Assembly: GCA_016713625.1 (NCBI GenBank)
Contig: JADJOT010000012.1
Span: 186,001 to 250,000 of the forward strand
Length of the DNA: 64,000 bases
From: Candidatus Accumulibacter affinis
Lineage (GTDB): Bacteria > Pseudomonadota > Gammaproteobacteria > Burkholderiales > Rhodocyclaceae
Direction: 5' to 3'
In this document: piece after piece, positions 48,115-57,587 of the stretch
Position numbering within the stretch: the stretch's first letter is position 1
Layout: the number at the start of each line of letters is the position of its first letter
Translations under genes and position numbers: made by a program
The notes under the pieces: model-generated
Database searches by the model: none
What the model saw: only the letters and a program-made list of their open reading frames with translations
What the model was told of the DNA's origin: nothing

Positions 48115-49016
48115 AGTTTTTTCGCTGTCCGGCAGTGGTGCGACGCGGCGCCCTGGTCTTTTGTGGGGTCCTCGGTCTGGCCATGCCGGTTGCCGCGGAG
48201 GTTCCCCGCGAGGCCGATGCCGAGCGTCTGGCGACCCTGCGCAAGGAGGCGCAGGCGCACGAGCATGGCGAAGGCGTGCCCAAGGACTATGCGCGCGCGG
48301 TCAAGCTGTATTGTGACGGCGCGCGTCTCGGTGATGCCGAGGCACAGTTCAATCTTGGCTGGATGTACGCCAACGGCCGCGGCATCGAGCGCAACGATGC
48401 CCGCGCGGCCTACTTCTTCAACCTGGCCGCGAAACAGGGGCATGTACAGTCTCAGAAGATGCAGCGCTTTGTCGGCGAGGCGACGGCGGAGGTGCCGGAC
48501 TGCATGCGCGCGCTGCCTCCTGCCGACGATGGCGCGGAGGTCATGGTGCCGCGCAGCGAAGCGCAGAAAATGGTCGTCGGTCTGGTGCACCAGCTGGCAC
48601 CTGAATACGGGGTCAGTCCGCGCCTGGCCCTGGCGGTGATTCGGAGCGAATCGAATTTCAACCCGGCAGCCTTGTCGAACAAGAATGCGCAGGGGCTGAT
48701 GCAGCTGATTCCCGATACCTCGGCACGCTTCAACGTCAAGAAGCCTTTCGACCCGGAGCAGAACCTGCGTGGTGGTCTGGCCTATCTGCGCTGGTTGCTG
48801 GCCTATTTCGAAGGCGACGTCAGCCTGGTGGCTGCCGCCTACAATGCTGGTGAAGGCGCGGTCAATCGTTACCGCGGAGTGCCTCCTTACGCCGAGACAC
48901 GTGGCTACGTGCAGAGGATCATCAGTTTGTTCAAGCGCGACGATCATCCCTTCGATGCCAGGATCACCACGCCTTCTCCAGAGTTGTCGCGCATCCGCCT
49001 GACCAGGGGAGGCTAG
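48111..49016 (+). CDS. Exported lytic transglycosylase with Sel1-like repeats
   Basis: 301 residues: signal peptide (1-29), two Sel1-like repeats (about 50-115: DYARAVKLYCDGARLGDAEAQ, DARAAYFFNLAAKQGHVQSQ), then an SLT domain (about 145-285) with catalytic Glu180 in SESNFNP, NAQGLMQLIPDT and AAYNAGEGAV. Cleaves peptidoglycan. Coupled to tviC by a 4-bp overlap, so it may open the wall for passage of the polymer or its secretion machinery (inference). Confidence 0.9.
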   Translation: MKFFRCPAVVRRGALVFCGVLGLAMPVAAEVPREADAERLATLRKEAQAHEHGEGVPKDYARAVKLYCDGARLGDAEAQFNLGWMYANGRGIERNDARAAYFFNLAAKQGHVQSQKMQRFVGEATAEVPDCMRALPPADDGAEVMVPRSEAQKMVVGLVHQLAPEYGVSPRLALAVIRSESNFNPAALSNKNAQGLMQLIPDTSARFNVKKPFDPEQNLRGGLAYLRWLLAYFEGDVSLVAAAYNAGEGAVNRYRGVPPYAETRGYVQRIISLFKRDDHPFDARITTPSPELSRIRLTRGG

Positions 49017-49017
49017 G

Positions 49018-49788
49018 GTGAGATTCTCCTGGCACGCCGTCCTGTTTGCCGCTTGCCTGCTGGTCACCGGGCCGCTGTTGGCTGACCTGCCCGAAGTGGT
49101 TGAGCGCGTCAAGCCATCGGTGGTCGTCGTCGGCACCTATCAGCTGACGCGCAGTCCGCAGTTCGTGATGCGCGGCACCGGTTTTGTCGTCGGTGACGGT
49201 CGCGAAGTGGCGACCAACGCACACGTGATTCAGGAACCGGTCGACGTCGCTGCCGGCGAGACGCTGATGATCGTCACCCGCTCCGCCAGTTCGGCAGCGC
49301 AGCAACGGCAGGCCAGAGTGGTGGCGGTCGACAAGGGGCATGATCTTGCGCTGCTGCGGGTCGACGGGCAGGCCCTGCCGGCGCTGTCCCTGCATGATGC
49401 CGACCCGGTCAGAGAAGGGCAGTCGGTCGCCTTTACCGGTTTCCCGATAGGCGGCGCGCTGGGCCTGTCGCCGGTCACCCACCGCGGCATCATCTCGGCA
49501 ATCACCCCGATTGTGCTGCCCGGTGCCAACGCGCGGCAACTCAACGCCAGGGTCGTGCAGCAGATCCGGAGTGGTAGTTTCGATATCTATCAGCTCGATG
49601 CGACCGCCTATCCGGGCAACAGCGGCGGCCCCCTGTATGAGGTGAGCCGCGGTGAGGTGATCGGTATCATCAACATGGTCTTCGTCAAGGAAAACAAGGA
49701 ATCAATCCTCAGCAAGCCATCGGGAATCAGTTTCGCGATTCCTGCCCGCTATCTGCGCGAGCTGATGACACAAAAAGCGAACCAGTGA
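49018..49788 (+). CDS. Exported trypsin-like serine protease (HtrA-like, no PDZ domain)
   Basis: 256 residues with a signal peptide (about 1-22) and the triad His69 (ATNAHVI), Asp109 (GHDLALLRVD) and Ser202 (YPGNSGGPLY). No PDZ domain follows, so it is shorter than DegP/DegQ (about 450-480 aa). Starts at GTG 49018, one base after the transglycosylase stop, with GGGGAGG upstream; likely the last gene of the polysaccharide operon. Probable role: processing or quality control in the periplasm. Confidence 0.88.
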   Translation: MRFSWHAVLFAACLLVTGPLLADLPEVVERVKPSVVVVGTYQLTRSPQFVMRGTGFVVGDGREVATNAHVIQEPVDVAAGETLMIVTRSASSAAQQRQARVVAVDKGHDLALLRVDGQALPALSLHDADPVREGQSVAFTGFPIGGALGLSPVTHRGIISAITPIVLPGANARQLNARVVQQIRSGSFDIYQLDATAYPGNSGGPLYEVSRGEVIGIINMVFVKENKESILSKPSGISFAIPARYLRELMTQKANQ

Positions 49789-49855
49789 GATCAAAGAGCG
49801 GCGCTTTGCCCGATCATCCGCTTCAGCCAAGTCAGCAACTGTCTAGGGGAAACGC

Positions 49856-51346
49856 ATGAGTATGGACAACACGATTGCCGATCTTCGTTTCGCGGTGGAC
49901 CGGCCGGCTCTGATCAAACGCTTGCGCGCAGTGCTGCCGGCGTCGGCGCTGCTGGCCGAGGACGAGGAGATGCGACCGTATGACTGCGATGGCCTGACTG
50001 CCTACCGGCAGTTGCCGCTGTTGGTCACGCTGCCCGAGAACGAAGCGCAAACGCAGGCCATTCTCCGAATATGTCATGAGCTGCACGCGCCGGTGGTCCC
50101 GCGTGGTGCCGCCACCGGCCTGTCGGGTGGCGCCACACCGCACCCCGACGGGGTGCTGGTGTCGCTCGCCCGGCTGAGGAACATCATCCGCGTCGACCCC
50201 TTGTCGCGTACCGCGGTGGTGCAGCCTGGGGTGCGCAATCTCGCGGTGTCCGAGGCAGCGGCGCCGTATGGCCTCTATTACGCTCCGGATCCCTCGTCAC
50301 AGATTGCCTGCACCATCGGCGGCAATGTCGCCGAGAACTCCGGCGGCGTGCATTGCCTGAAGTATGGGCTGACCGTGAACAATGTGCTGCGCGTGCGCGG
50401 GCTGACCATCGCCGGCGAGATTGTCGAGTTTGGCAACGCGGCGCTCGATGCACCAGGGTACGACCTGCTGGCGCTGATCAACGGCTCGGAGGGCCTGCTG
50501 GCGATAATCACCGAGGTTACGGTCCGCCTGACGCCCAAGCCCGAGCTGGCGCAGGTGGTGATTGCTTCTTTCGACGACGTGCGACGAGCCGGGGATGCGG
50601 TCGCCGGCATCATTGCCGCCGGCATCATTCCTGCCGGTCTGGAAATGATGGACCGCAAGGCGGTACAGGCGGTCGAGCCCTACGTCCAGGCCGGTTATGA
50701 CATGGACGCCGAAGCGATTCTGCTGTGCGAGTCTGACGGCACTGCCGAAGAGGTCGCCGAGGAGGTCGGTCGGATGACGGCGGTACTTGAAAAAAGCGGT
50801 GCGTCGGCATTCTGCGTTTCGCGGAGTGAAGCCGAGCGCCTGAAGTTCTGGGCCGGCCGCAAGGCTGCGTTTCCGGCGGTTGGCCGCATGACGCCCGATT
50901 ACCTGTGCATGGATGGAACAATTCCGCGCAAGCATCTGGCAAAGATGCTGGAAGCGATCGCGGCGCTTTCCGGCAAGTACGCGCTGCGCTGTGCCAACGT
51001 CTTTCACGCCGGGGACGGCAATCTGCACCCCTTGATCATGTACGATGCCAACCAGCCGGGAGAGCTCGAGCGCGCCATGGCATTTGGTGCGGAAATTCTC
51101 GAACTGTCGGTGCGCCTGGGCGGTACGATCACCGGCGAGCACGGCGTCGGCATCGAGAAGATCATGCTCATGGCCGAGCAGTTCTCGATCGCCGAGATCA
51201 GTACCTTTCATCGCCTCAAGGCGGCATTCGACGAGCACGGTTTGCTCAATCCCGGCAAGGGCGTGCCGACTCTGGCCCGCTGTCGCGAATATACCCTGGC
51301 GCGCGCCGGCACGGCGCCCGTTGCGTCCTCTTCGCCGAGGTCGTGA
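49856..51346 (+). CDS. glcD: Glycolate oxidase, FAD-linked subunit GlcD
   Basis: 496 residues of the PCMH-type FAD-linked oxidase family: FAD-binding PRGAATGLSGGATPH and CTIGGNVAENSGGVHC, catalytic C-terminal part with NVFHAGDGNLHPLIMYD and GEHGVGIEKI. With GlcE and GlcF it oxidises glycolate to glyoxylate at the membrane. AGGGGAAA upstream of ATG 49856; a second ATG is two codons later. The stop overlaps glcE (TGATG). Confidence 0.95.
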   Translation: MSMDNTIADLRFAVDRPALIKRLRAVLPASALLAEDEEMRPYDCDGLTAYRQLPLLVTLPENEAQTQAILRICHELHAPVVPRGAATGLSGGATPHPDGVLVSLARLRNIIRVDPLSRTAVVQPGVRNLAVSEAAAPYGLYYAPDPSSQIACTIGGNVAENSGGVHCLKYGLTVNNVLRVRGLTIAGEIVEFGNAALDAPGYDLLALINGSEGLLAIITEVTVRLTPKPELAQVVIASFDDVRRAGDAVAGIIAAGIIPAGLEMMDRKAVQAVEPYVQAGYDMDAEAILLCESDGTAEEVAEEVGRMTAVLEKSGASAFCVSRSEAERLKFWAGRKAAFPAVGRMTPDYLCMDGTIPRKHLAKMLEAIAALSGKYALRCANVFHAGDGNLHPLIMYDANQPGELERAMAFGAEILELSVRLGGTITGEHGVGIEKIMLMAEQFSIAEISTFHRLKAAFDEHGLLNPGKGVPTLARCREYTLARAGTAPVASSSPRS

Positions 51347-52413
51347 TGGACAGTTGGCTGGCGAACTGCATCGCGCGCGTCAGCGAAGCCGCTGACACTG
51401 GCGGCCAACTGGCGATTCGCGGCGGCAGCAGCAAGCGCTTCTACGCTGGCCCGGAACAGGGAGAGCCACTTGAGCTCGCCGCCTGGCAAGGTATCGTCGC
51501 TTACGAACCGACGGAACTGGTGGTCACCGCGCGCGCGGGAACTGCGCTTTCCGAACTGAGCGCAACGCTGGCCGCGCAGGGCCAGTGGCTGGCCTTCGAA
51601 CCGCCACATTTCGGGCCGACCGCGACCGTCGGCGGTATGCTGGCCGCGGGCCTGTCGGGCCCACGCCGGCAGGCGGTGGGTGCCGTGCGCGATTTCGTCC
51701 TTGGCGTCAAGCTGCTGAATGGGCTGGGCGAGGTGCTCTGCTTCGGTGGGCAGGTGATGAAGAACGTCGCTGGCTACGATGTCGCACGGCTGATGGCCGG
51801 CAGCCTGGGGACGCTCGGTGTGCTGCTCGAAGTGTCGCTGAAGGTGTTGCCGTTGCCGGTGGCCGAGAAGAGCTTGCGCTTTGCCATCGACGAGGCCACC
51901 GCACTGCAGCAGCTCAACCAGTGGGGCGGGCGGCCATTGCCGATTTCGGGGTCGGCGTGGCAGGACGGGATACTGACGCTGCGTCTGTCGGGGGCCGCCG
52001 CAGCGGTTGCTGCCGCGCAGCGGACGCTGGCTGGTGAGCCAGTAGACGATGCCGAGGCGGTGGCTTTCTGGTGGTCGCTGCGCGAGCAGACGCTACCCTT
52101 CTTTGCCGGGGAGGCGCCGCTGTGGCGGCTCTCGCTGCCTTCGCTGGCGCCGCCGCAGGCGCTTGGATCGACCCTCGTCGAATGGGGCGGTGCGCAGCGC
52201 TGGCTGCGCGGTGGCGACGCCCGCACGATCCGCGCAGCAGCGGCAAAGGCCGGTGGGCACGCGACGCTGTTCCGCGCGGATGACGGCTTGAAAGCCGCGG
52301 CGGGTGTTTTCCAGCCATTGCCGCAGCCGCTGGCGAGAATTCATCACCGGCTGAAGCACGCTTTTGACCCACACCGGGTTTTCAACCCCGGTCGTTTGTA
52401 TCCGGACCTGTGA
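51346..52413 (+). CDS. glcE: Glycolate oxidase, FAD-binding subunit GlcE
   Basis: 355 residues: the FAD-binding half (IRGGSSKRFYAG, PHFGPTATVGGMLAAGLSGP, GGQVMKNVAGYDVARLMAGS) and a reduced C-terminal domain ending FDPHRVFNPGRLYPDL, all standard for GlcE. The ATG at 51346 shares one base with the glcD stop, so the start is set by coupling; longer upstream readings overlap glcD. Confidence 0.95.
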   Translation: MDSWLANCIARVSEAADTGGQLAIRGGSSKRFYAGPEQGEPLELAAWQGIVAYEPTELVVTARAGTALSELSATLAAQGQWLAFEPPHFGPTATVGGMLAAGLSGPRRQAVGAVRDFVLGVKLLNGLGEVLCFGGQVMKNVAGYDVARLMAGSLGTLGVLLEVSLKVLPLPVAEKSLRFAIDEATALQQLNQWGGRPLPISGSAWQDGILTLRLSGAAAAVAAAQRTLAGEPVDDAEAVAFWWSLREQTLPFFAGEAPLWRLSLPSLAPPQALGSTLVEWGGAQRWLRGGDARTIRAAAAKAGGHATLFRADDGLKAAAGVFQPLPQPLARIHHRLKHAFDPHRVFNPGRLYPDL

Positions 52414-52426
52414 AAGTTCGCCAAGC

Positions 52427-53677
52427 ATGCAAACCAACCTAGCCGACTTCATCAAGGATACGCCAGCCGGGCGGGAAGCGGATGCGATCCTGCGCAGCTG
52501 CGTGCACTGCGGCTTCTGCAACGCTACTTGTCCGACCTTCCTGTTGCTGGGTAACGAACTCGACGGACCACGCGGCCGCATCTACCTGATCAAGGAGATG
52601 CTCGAAGGGCAGTCGGTGACCGTCAGGACGCAGCTCCACCTCGATCGCTGCCTGAGCTGTCGGGCCTGTGAGACGACCTGTCCCTCCGGCGTCCGTTATC
52701 ATCGCCTGTTCGAAATCGGTTGCCAGGTTCTTGAGCAGCGTGTGCCGCGTTCTGCTGCCAGTCGCATGAGCCGTTTTCTCCTTGGCGAAGCGTTGCCGCG
52801 CAAGTGGATTTTCAAGCCCGCTGTGCGCATGGGCCAATGGCTGCGGCCGCTACTGCCAAGCACGCTGGCCGCCAGAGTTCCGCTGCCTGCCGACGGCGCT
52901 GCCAGACAGCGGCCACGCTCCACCCATCAGCGCAAGATGATCGCTCTTGCCGGCTGCATGCAGCCGACGCTGGCGCCCAACACCAATGCCGCGACGGCAC
53001 GCGTGCTCGACCGGCTCGGCATCGAATTGATCGAGGTGGCGGGAGTCGGCTGTTGTGGTGCCTTGCGCTATCACCTCAATTCGCAGGAGGGGGCGCTCGA
53101 CGACATGCGGCGCGCGATTGACGCCTGGTGGCCGGATGTCGAAAGTGGCCGCGTCGAGGGCTTGGTGATGACCGCTTCGGGCTGCGGTGCGCAGGTGCGC
53201 GAGTATGGTGAGCGGCTCAAGCACGATCCCGCCTACGCGGAAAAAGCGGCCCGGATTGCCGCACTGACGCGCGATGCATCGGAGGTGCTGGCGGCCGAAC
53301 AGGGCCAGTTGCTCGATTTGCTGCGCCAGGAGGGCGCTGGCAGTGGTCAGCGGGTTGCCTTTCACGCACCCTGCACCTTGCAGCACGCGCAGAAGATTCG
53401 CGGCGTCGTCGAGACCTTGTTGACTGCCGCCGGCTACCAGTTGTCGCCGATTGCCGATGCGCACCTGTGCTGCGGCTCCGCGGGGACCTATTCGATCCGC
53501 CAGCCGGAGCTTGCGACAACGCTGCGCGACCACAAGCTGGCAGCCATGCGGGCCGGTGCACCGGCGCTTCTGGTGACGGCCAACGTCGGTTGTCAGACGC
53601 ATCTACAAAGCGGTAGCAGGCGGCCAGTGCGGCACTGGATCGAACTGCTCGACGAGCGTTTGAACCCACCATCCTGA
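52427..53677 (+). CDS. glcF: Glycolate oxidase, iron-sulfur subunit GlcF
   Basis: 416 residues. Two [4Fe-4S] motifs, CxxCxxCxxxC at Cys25-35 (CVHCGFCNATC) and Cys75-85 (CLSCRACETTC), followed by two CCG-type domains (VGCCGAL; HLCCGSAGTYS) that contact the electron acceptor chain. Completes glcDEF. ATG at 52427 chosen because the conserved N-terminus (MQTNLADFI) begins there. Confidence 0.95.
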   Translation: MQTNLADFIKDTPAGREADAILRSCVHCGFCNATCPTFLLLGNELDGPRGRIYLIKEMLEGQSVTVRTQLHLDRCLSCRACETTCPSGVRYHRLFEIGCQVLEQRVPRSAASRMSRFLLGEALPRKWIFKPAVRMGQWLRPLLPSTLAARVPLPADGAARQRPRSTHQRKMIALAGCMQPTLAPNTNAATARVLDRLGIELIEVAGVGCCGALRYHLNSQEGALDDMRRAIDAWWPDVESGRVEGLVMTASGCGAQVREYGERLKHDPAYAEKAARIAALTRDASEVLAAEQGQLLDLLRQEGAGSGQRVAFHAPCTLQHAQKIRGVVETLLTAAGYQLSPIADAHLCCGSAGTYSIRQPELATTLRDHKLAAMRAGAPALLVTANVGCQTHLQSGSRRPVRHWIELLDERLNPPS

Positions 53678-53697
53678 AGCACCGAGGGCGCACAAAC

Positions 53698-55110
53698 ATG
53701 GAAATCGATCGCCAGGCGAGCAGCTACACGGAGCTTTGCCGGACCTTTCGCTGGCGGGTCCCCGAGAACTTCAACATTGCGGTCGACGTCTGCGGCCGCT
53801 GGGCTGAGGAGCGCAACCGCTTTGCCCTGTACTACGAGGAGGCGAGCGGCCTTACCTCGGCGCATACCTTCTGGGACATTCAGCGGGAAGCCAATCGACT
53901 TTCCAACGTTCTGGCGGCACTGGGCACGCTGCCTGGCGACCGGGTAGCGATTCTCTTGCCGCAATGCCCGGAAGCGGCCATCGCCCATATCGCCATCTAT
54001 CAGATGGGCGCGCTGGCCGTCCCCCTGCCGCAGCTCCTCGGTGTGGATGCGCTCGCCTTCTGCCTGGGCGACGCGGGCGCGCACCTGGCCATCGTCGACC
54101 CAAGGACGCAAGCGACGCTGCAGGAGATTCGCTACAAGTTGCCGCACCTGCGGCACCTGATCGGTGTCGGCGCTGCGGCCGGCAAGGGGGTCAGGCCTTG
54201 GGCGGAAGTGCTCGAACACGCCTCCACACGGTACACCCCGGCAGCCACCGCGGCCAGCGATCCGGCAATCATCCTCTACACCAGTGGCACCACCGGCAAG
54301 CCGAAGGGCACGCTGCTGGCGCATCGAGCGCTGCTCGGCAACCTCAGCGGTTTCGTTTGTTCGCACGACTTCTTTCCGCAGCCGCGCGACCTGTTCTGGT
54401 CGCCCGCCGACTGGGCGGGGACTGGCGGTGTTTGCGACGGGCTGCTGCCAAGCTGGCACTTCGGCATGCCGCTGCTCGCCTACAATGGGCGCTTCGAGGC
54501 CAGGAAGGCCTTTGCCTTGATCGAGAAATACGGGGTACGCAACAGCTTGCTCTTGCCGATGGCGTTGAAAATGATGATGAAGTCGGTGCCCGACCCGAGG
54601 GCGAGCTATGATCTCGACCTGCGCACGATCGTCAGCAGTGGTCAGGCGGTCGGGGGAATGCTTGGAAAAGGCGTCGAAGAAGCGGTGCTTCACTGGGCGA
54701 AGGACAAACTTGGAATCACCATCAACGAAATCTTCGGGCAGACCGAGATGAACCACGTGGTCGGTAACTGCCCGGCACTGTGGTCGGCGAAGCCGGGAGC
54801 GATGGGCAGGGCCTATCCAGGGCATCGAGTAGCGGTTATCGACCGCCACGGCAGGGTCTTGCCAGCGGGCGAGCTGGGTGAGCTGGCCGTACATCGGCAA
54901 TGCCATGCGCAAGACGATCCGGTGATCATGCTCGGATACTGGAACAATCCCGAGGCGACCGCCGAGAAGTTCAGTGCCGACGGCTGGGGCTTGACCGGCG
55001 AACTGGCAAAGATCGATGCGGATGGCGATCTCTGGTACCAGGGGCCTGCCGACGATCGCTTCACTGGTGTTGCTTGCCTGGCTGCAGCGAAGGAACAGGC
55101 GATAGGATGA
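53698..55110 (+). pseudogene. Acyl-CoA synthetase (AMP-binding), C-terminal domain missing
   Basis: 470 residues versus about 540-560 for close families. The large adenylation domain is complete (ILYTSGTTGKPKG, WSPADWAGTGGVCDG, FGQTEMNHVVGNCP, GWGLTGELAKIDADGDLWYQG). Instead of the usual hinge and small domain (RxDDxxKxxGYRIGP...), the frame reads DDRFTGVACLAAAKEQ and stops, so the C-terminal catalytic lysine for acyl-adenylate formation is absent. Resembles the medium-chain/acetyl-like synthetases without a certain substrate. Lies 20 bp after glcF, perhaps once part of a glycolate or short-acid module. Probably inactive, though a free-standing adenylation domain is possible. Confidence 0.75.
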
Positions 55111-55183
55111 GCGATGGCCAGCAGCGGTGACCCGGTCAAACACCTCGTGAAGCGCCTGCCATCTGCGCCGGGAAAGTCGATCG

Positions 55184-55999
55184 ATGCCTCTTTCAATTGA
55201 CGGCTGCGTCGCCCAGCATCAGGGTGATCGCCGCGAGCAACAGGACCGCGTGGCCATCCTGTCGCATCCCCGTGGCGGTGGGGTGGCGCTGGCCGTAGTG
55301 GCCGACGGCATGGGGGGCCATACCGGCGGGGTACTCGCTGCCCGGCAGGTCATCCACACCGCCCGCAACAATCTCGATGGTTTTTCGGCGCGCACGGAAA
55401 CGGCGCGGGTGTTCCTGGAATCGACGATCAATGAAGCGCATATGCTGATCAAGGCATCACGTTTCATGAATGAGAAAGATCCGCACAGCACGGTCGTGAT
55501 GCTCTTGCTGCAGCCCGGCAAAGTGAGCTGGGCGCACTGTGGGGACAGCCGGCTGTACCATTTTCGCGGCGACCGCCTGGCGTTTCGCAGTACGGATCAT
55601 TCCTATGTGGCGCAACTGGTGGTGCAGGGCAGGATTACGCCTGAGCAGGCGCTGGTCCATCCCAACCGGAATATTCTGCTGACCTCGCTGGGCGGCAGCG
55701 AAACACCCAGGATAGCCTTTGGCGAAGCCGATGGCCTGCGCGCGGGAGACAGCTTCCTGCTCTGCTCGGATGGTCTCTGGGCCTATTTCACCGATCAGGA
55801 ATTGGGATGGGCGATCAGTGGTGCAGCGTCGGCGCGTGAAGCAGCCGAGTTGTTGATCGGCAGGGCCAGGGCGCTGGGCAAGGGGGAGGGCGACAACATC
55901 GCGATCGCGGTCATGAAACTGCTGGAAGTGCCGACGCCCGAACAGGCCGGCACGCTCGCCACGGTGCCTGGCCTACTTGCGTCCGAGACCGCCGAGTAA
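55184..55999 (+). CDS. PP2C-type serine/threonine phosphatase
   Basis: 271 residues with the PP2C metal-site motifs: REQQDRV (motif 1 region), VADGMGGHTGG, AHCGDSRLYHFR, RSTDHSYVAQLV, LLCSDGLWAY and GDNIAIAVM. Short bacterial form with a catalytic domain only, as in Stp/PppA proteins. No kinase gene is adjacent, so the partner is elsewhere. Its last 27 bp overlap the 3' end of rhlE on the opposite strand. Confidence 0.92.
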   Translation: MPLSIDGCVAQHQGDRREQQDRVAILSHPRGGGVALAVVADGMGGHTGGVLAARQVIHTARNNLDGFSARTETARVFLESTINEAHMLIKASRFMNEKDPHSTVVMLLLQPGKVSWAHCGDSRLYHFRGDRLAFRSTDHSYVAQLVVQGRITPEQALVHPNRNILLTSLGGSETPRIAFGEADGLRAGDSFLLCSDGLWAYFTDQELGWAISGAASAREAAELLIGRARALGKGEGDNIAIAVMKLLEVPTPEQAGTLATVPGLLASETAE

Positions 56000-57460
56000 G
56001 GCTGCCACCAGACGGCGTGGTTTGTGCGGGTGTTCGCCGCGTGCCAGTGTGGCGTCGTTGCCCACCGCTGCCGCCAGCGGCCTTGGTTCAGCGCATTCGT
56101 ACGGTTTGCTGAAGTCAAAGCCATCGGCGGCAATCTGCGCGGAGCGTCCGCTGCCGGGTCTGCCGGGCCGGTTGCTGGCTTCGCGCTGAGCACTGCGGCC
56201 GCTGCCCCGCTCGCTACGTGGAGCCGCCGCCTCAGGCGGCGCGGCCAGCGGTGCGAGTGTCGGCGCCGGGATGTGCCGGTGACGGCTGTGCCTGTCGGGT
56301 GGATAGCTGTAATGGGCTTCCGGTTCGAAGCCGGCAACCTGCACCTGTTCGACCTGAATCCGGATCAGCTTTTCGATCTCTACCAGATACGGCACTTCGC
56401 TGGCGGAAACCAGAGATATCGCCGTCCCCGGCTTGCCGGCACGACCGGTGCGACCGATGCGGTGGATGTAGTCCTCCGGCGTGCGCGGTAGCTCGAAGTT
56501 GATCACATGCGGGAGTTCGTCAATGTCCAGTCCGCGTGCGGCGACATCGGTGGCGACCAGCACCAGTACCGAACCATCCTTGAAGGCTTCGAGGGCCTTG
56601 AGACGTTCCTGCTGGCTCTTGTCGCCGTGAATCGAGTCCGCCGCAATCCCCGCCCGTTGCAGCTCGCGCGCGAGCTTGTTGGTTTCAAGTTTGGTGCGGG
56701 TGAATACCAGTACCTGATTGAAATCCGCTGATTTCAACAACCTGACCAGCAGCGCGCGTTTGGCGTCGGCGGCGACCGGATGGACGCGGTGCGTAATCGT
56801 CTCCGAGACGGTGTTGCGCTTGGCAACTTCGATCAGCACGGGCGACTTGAGCATCCCGTCGGCAAGCTTCTTGATCTCCTCCGAAAAGGTTGCCGAGAAC
56901 AGCAGGCTCTGCCGCTGCCGGGGCAGCAGGTTGATGATGCGCGTGACGTCCGGAATGAAACCCATGTCGAGCATGCGATCAGCCTCGTCGAGGACCAGGG
57001 CTTGCACGCTGCCGAAGTTGAGGCATTTCTGTTCGACGAGATCGAGCAACCGGCCGGGGGTGGCCACCAGTACCTCGACGCCGCAGCGAATTTCCGCGAT
57101 CTGCGGCTTGATGTCGACCCCCCCGAAAACGCAGCAGCTGCGGATCGGAACATGCTTGCTGTAGGTCTTCACCGACTCATGCACCTGGATCGCCAGTTCG
57201 CGGGTTGGTGCCAGCATCAGCACGCGTACCGGGTGGCGTGCCGGCGATGGGCTGGGGCTGGCGAAAGCGAGAATACGCTGCAGCAGCGGCAGCGTGAAAG
57301 CAGCCGTCTTGCCGGTACCCGTCTGTGCTCCGCCCATCAGGTCCTGGCCCGCAAGCACCACCGGGATTGCTTGTGCCTGGATCGGCGTGGGCTCGGTGTA
57401 GCCCTGGTCGGCAATGGCTCGCAGTAGATCAGGTGCCAGGCCGAGTTCATCAAAACGCAT
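55973..57460 (-). CDS. rhlE: DEAD-box RNA helicase, RhlE type
   Basis: 495 residues. Q motif (FDELGLAPDLLRAI ... PTPIQAQAIP), Walker A AQTGTGKT, PTRELA, VLDEADRMLD (DEAD), SATF, and HRIGRTGRAG in the C-terminal RecA domain; then a basic, serine/arginine-rich tail with GSGRSAQ repeats, usual for RhlE-like helicases. Acts in RNA and ribosome metabolism. ATG at 57460 is preferred to a TTG at 57484. A -10-like TATAATCG lies at 57512-57507 on the same strand. Confidence 0.94.
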   Translation of the reverse strand: MRFDELGLAPDLLRAIADQGYTEPTPIQAQAIPVVLAGQDLMGGAQTGTGKTAAFTLPLLQRILAFASPSPSPARHPVRVLMLAPTRELAIQVHESVKTYSKHVPIRSCCVFGGVDIKPQIAEIRCGVEVLVATPGRLLDLVEQKCLNFGSVQALVLDEADRMLDMGFIPDVTRIINLLPRQRQSLLFSATFSEEIKKLADGMLKSPVLIEVAKRNTVSETITHRVHPVAADAKRALLVRLLKSADFNQVLVFTRTKLETNKLARELQRAGIAADSIHGDKSQQERLKALEAFKDGSVLVLVATDVAARGLDIDELPHVINFELPRTPEDYIHRIGRTGRAGKPGTAISLVSASEVPYLVEIEKLIRIQVEQVQVAGFEPEAHYSYPPDRHSRHRHIPAPTLAPLAAPPEAAAPRSERGSGRSAQREASNRPGRPGSGRSAQIAADGFDFSKPYECAEPRPLAAAVGNDATLARGEHPHKPRRLVAALLGGLGRK

Positions 57461-57587
57461 GGGCGAGGCCTTCAAATCGGTCAAAAATCAATTGCATAAT
57501 GCGGCGATTATACATTGATTGGACGCCGGCGCCTCGCCGGGCTTCGCTGCGCCTGTGGCGGCGGGGTCAAGGGTGTCCGGCAGGAGG

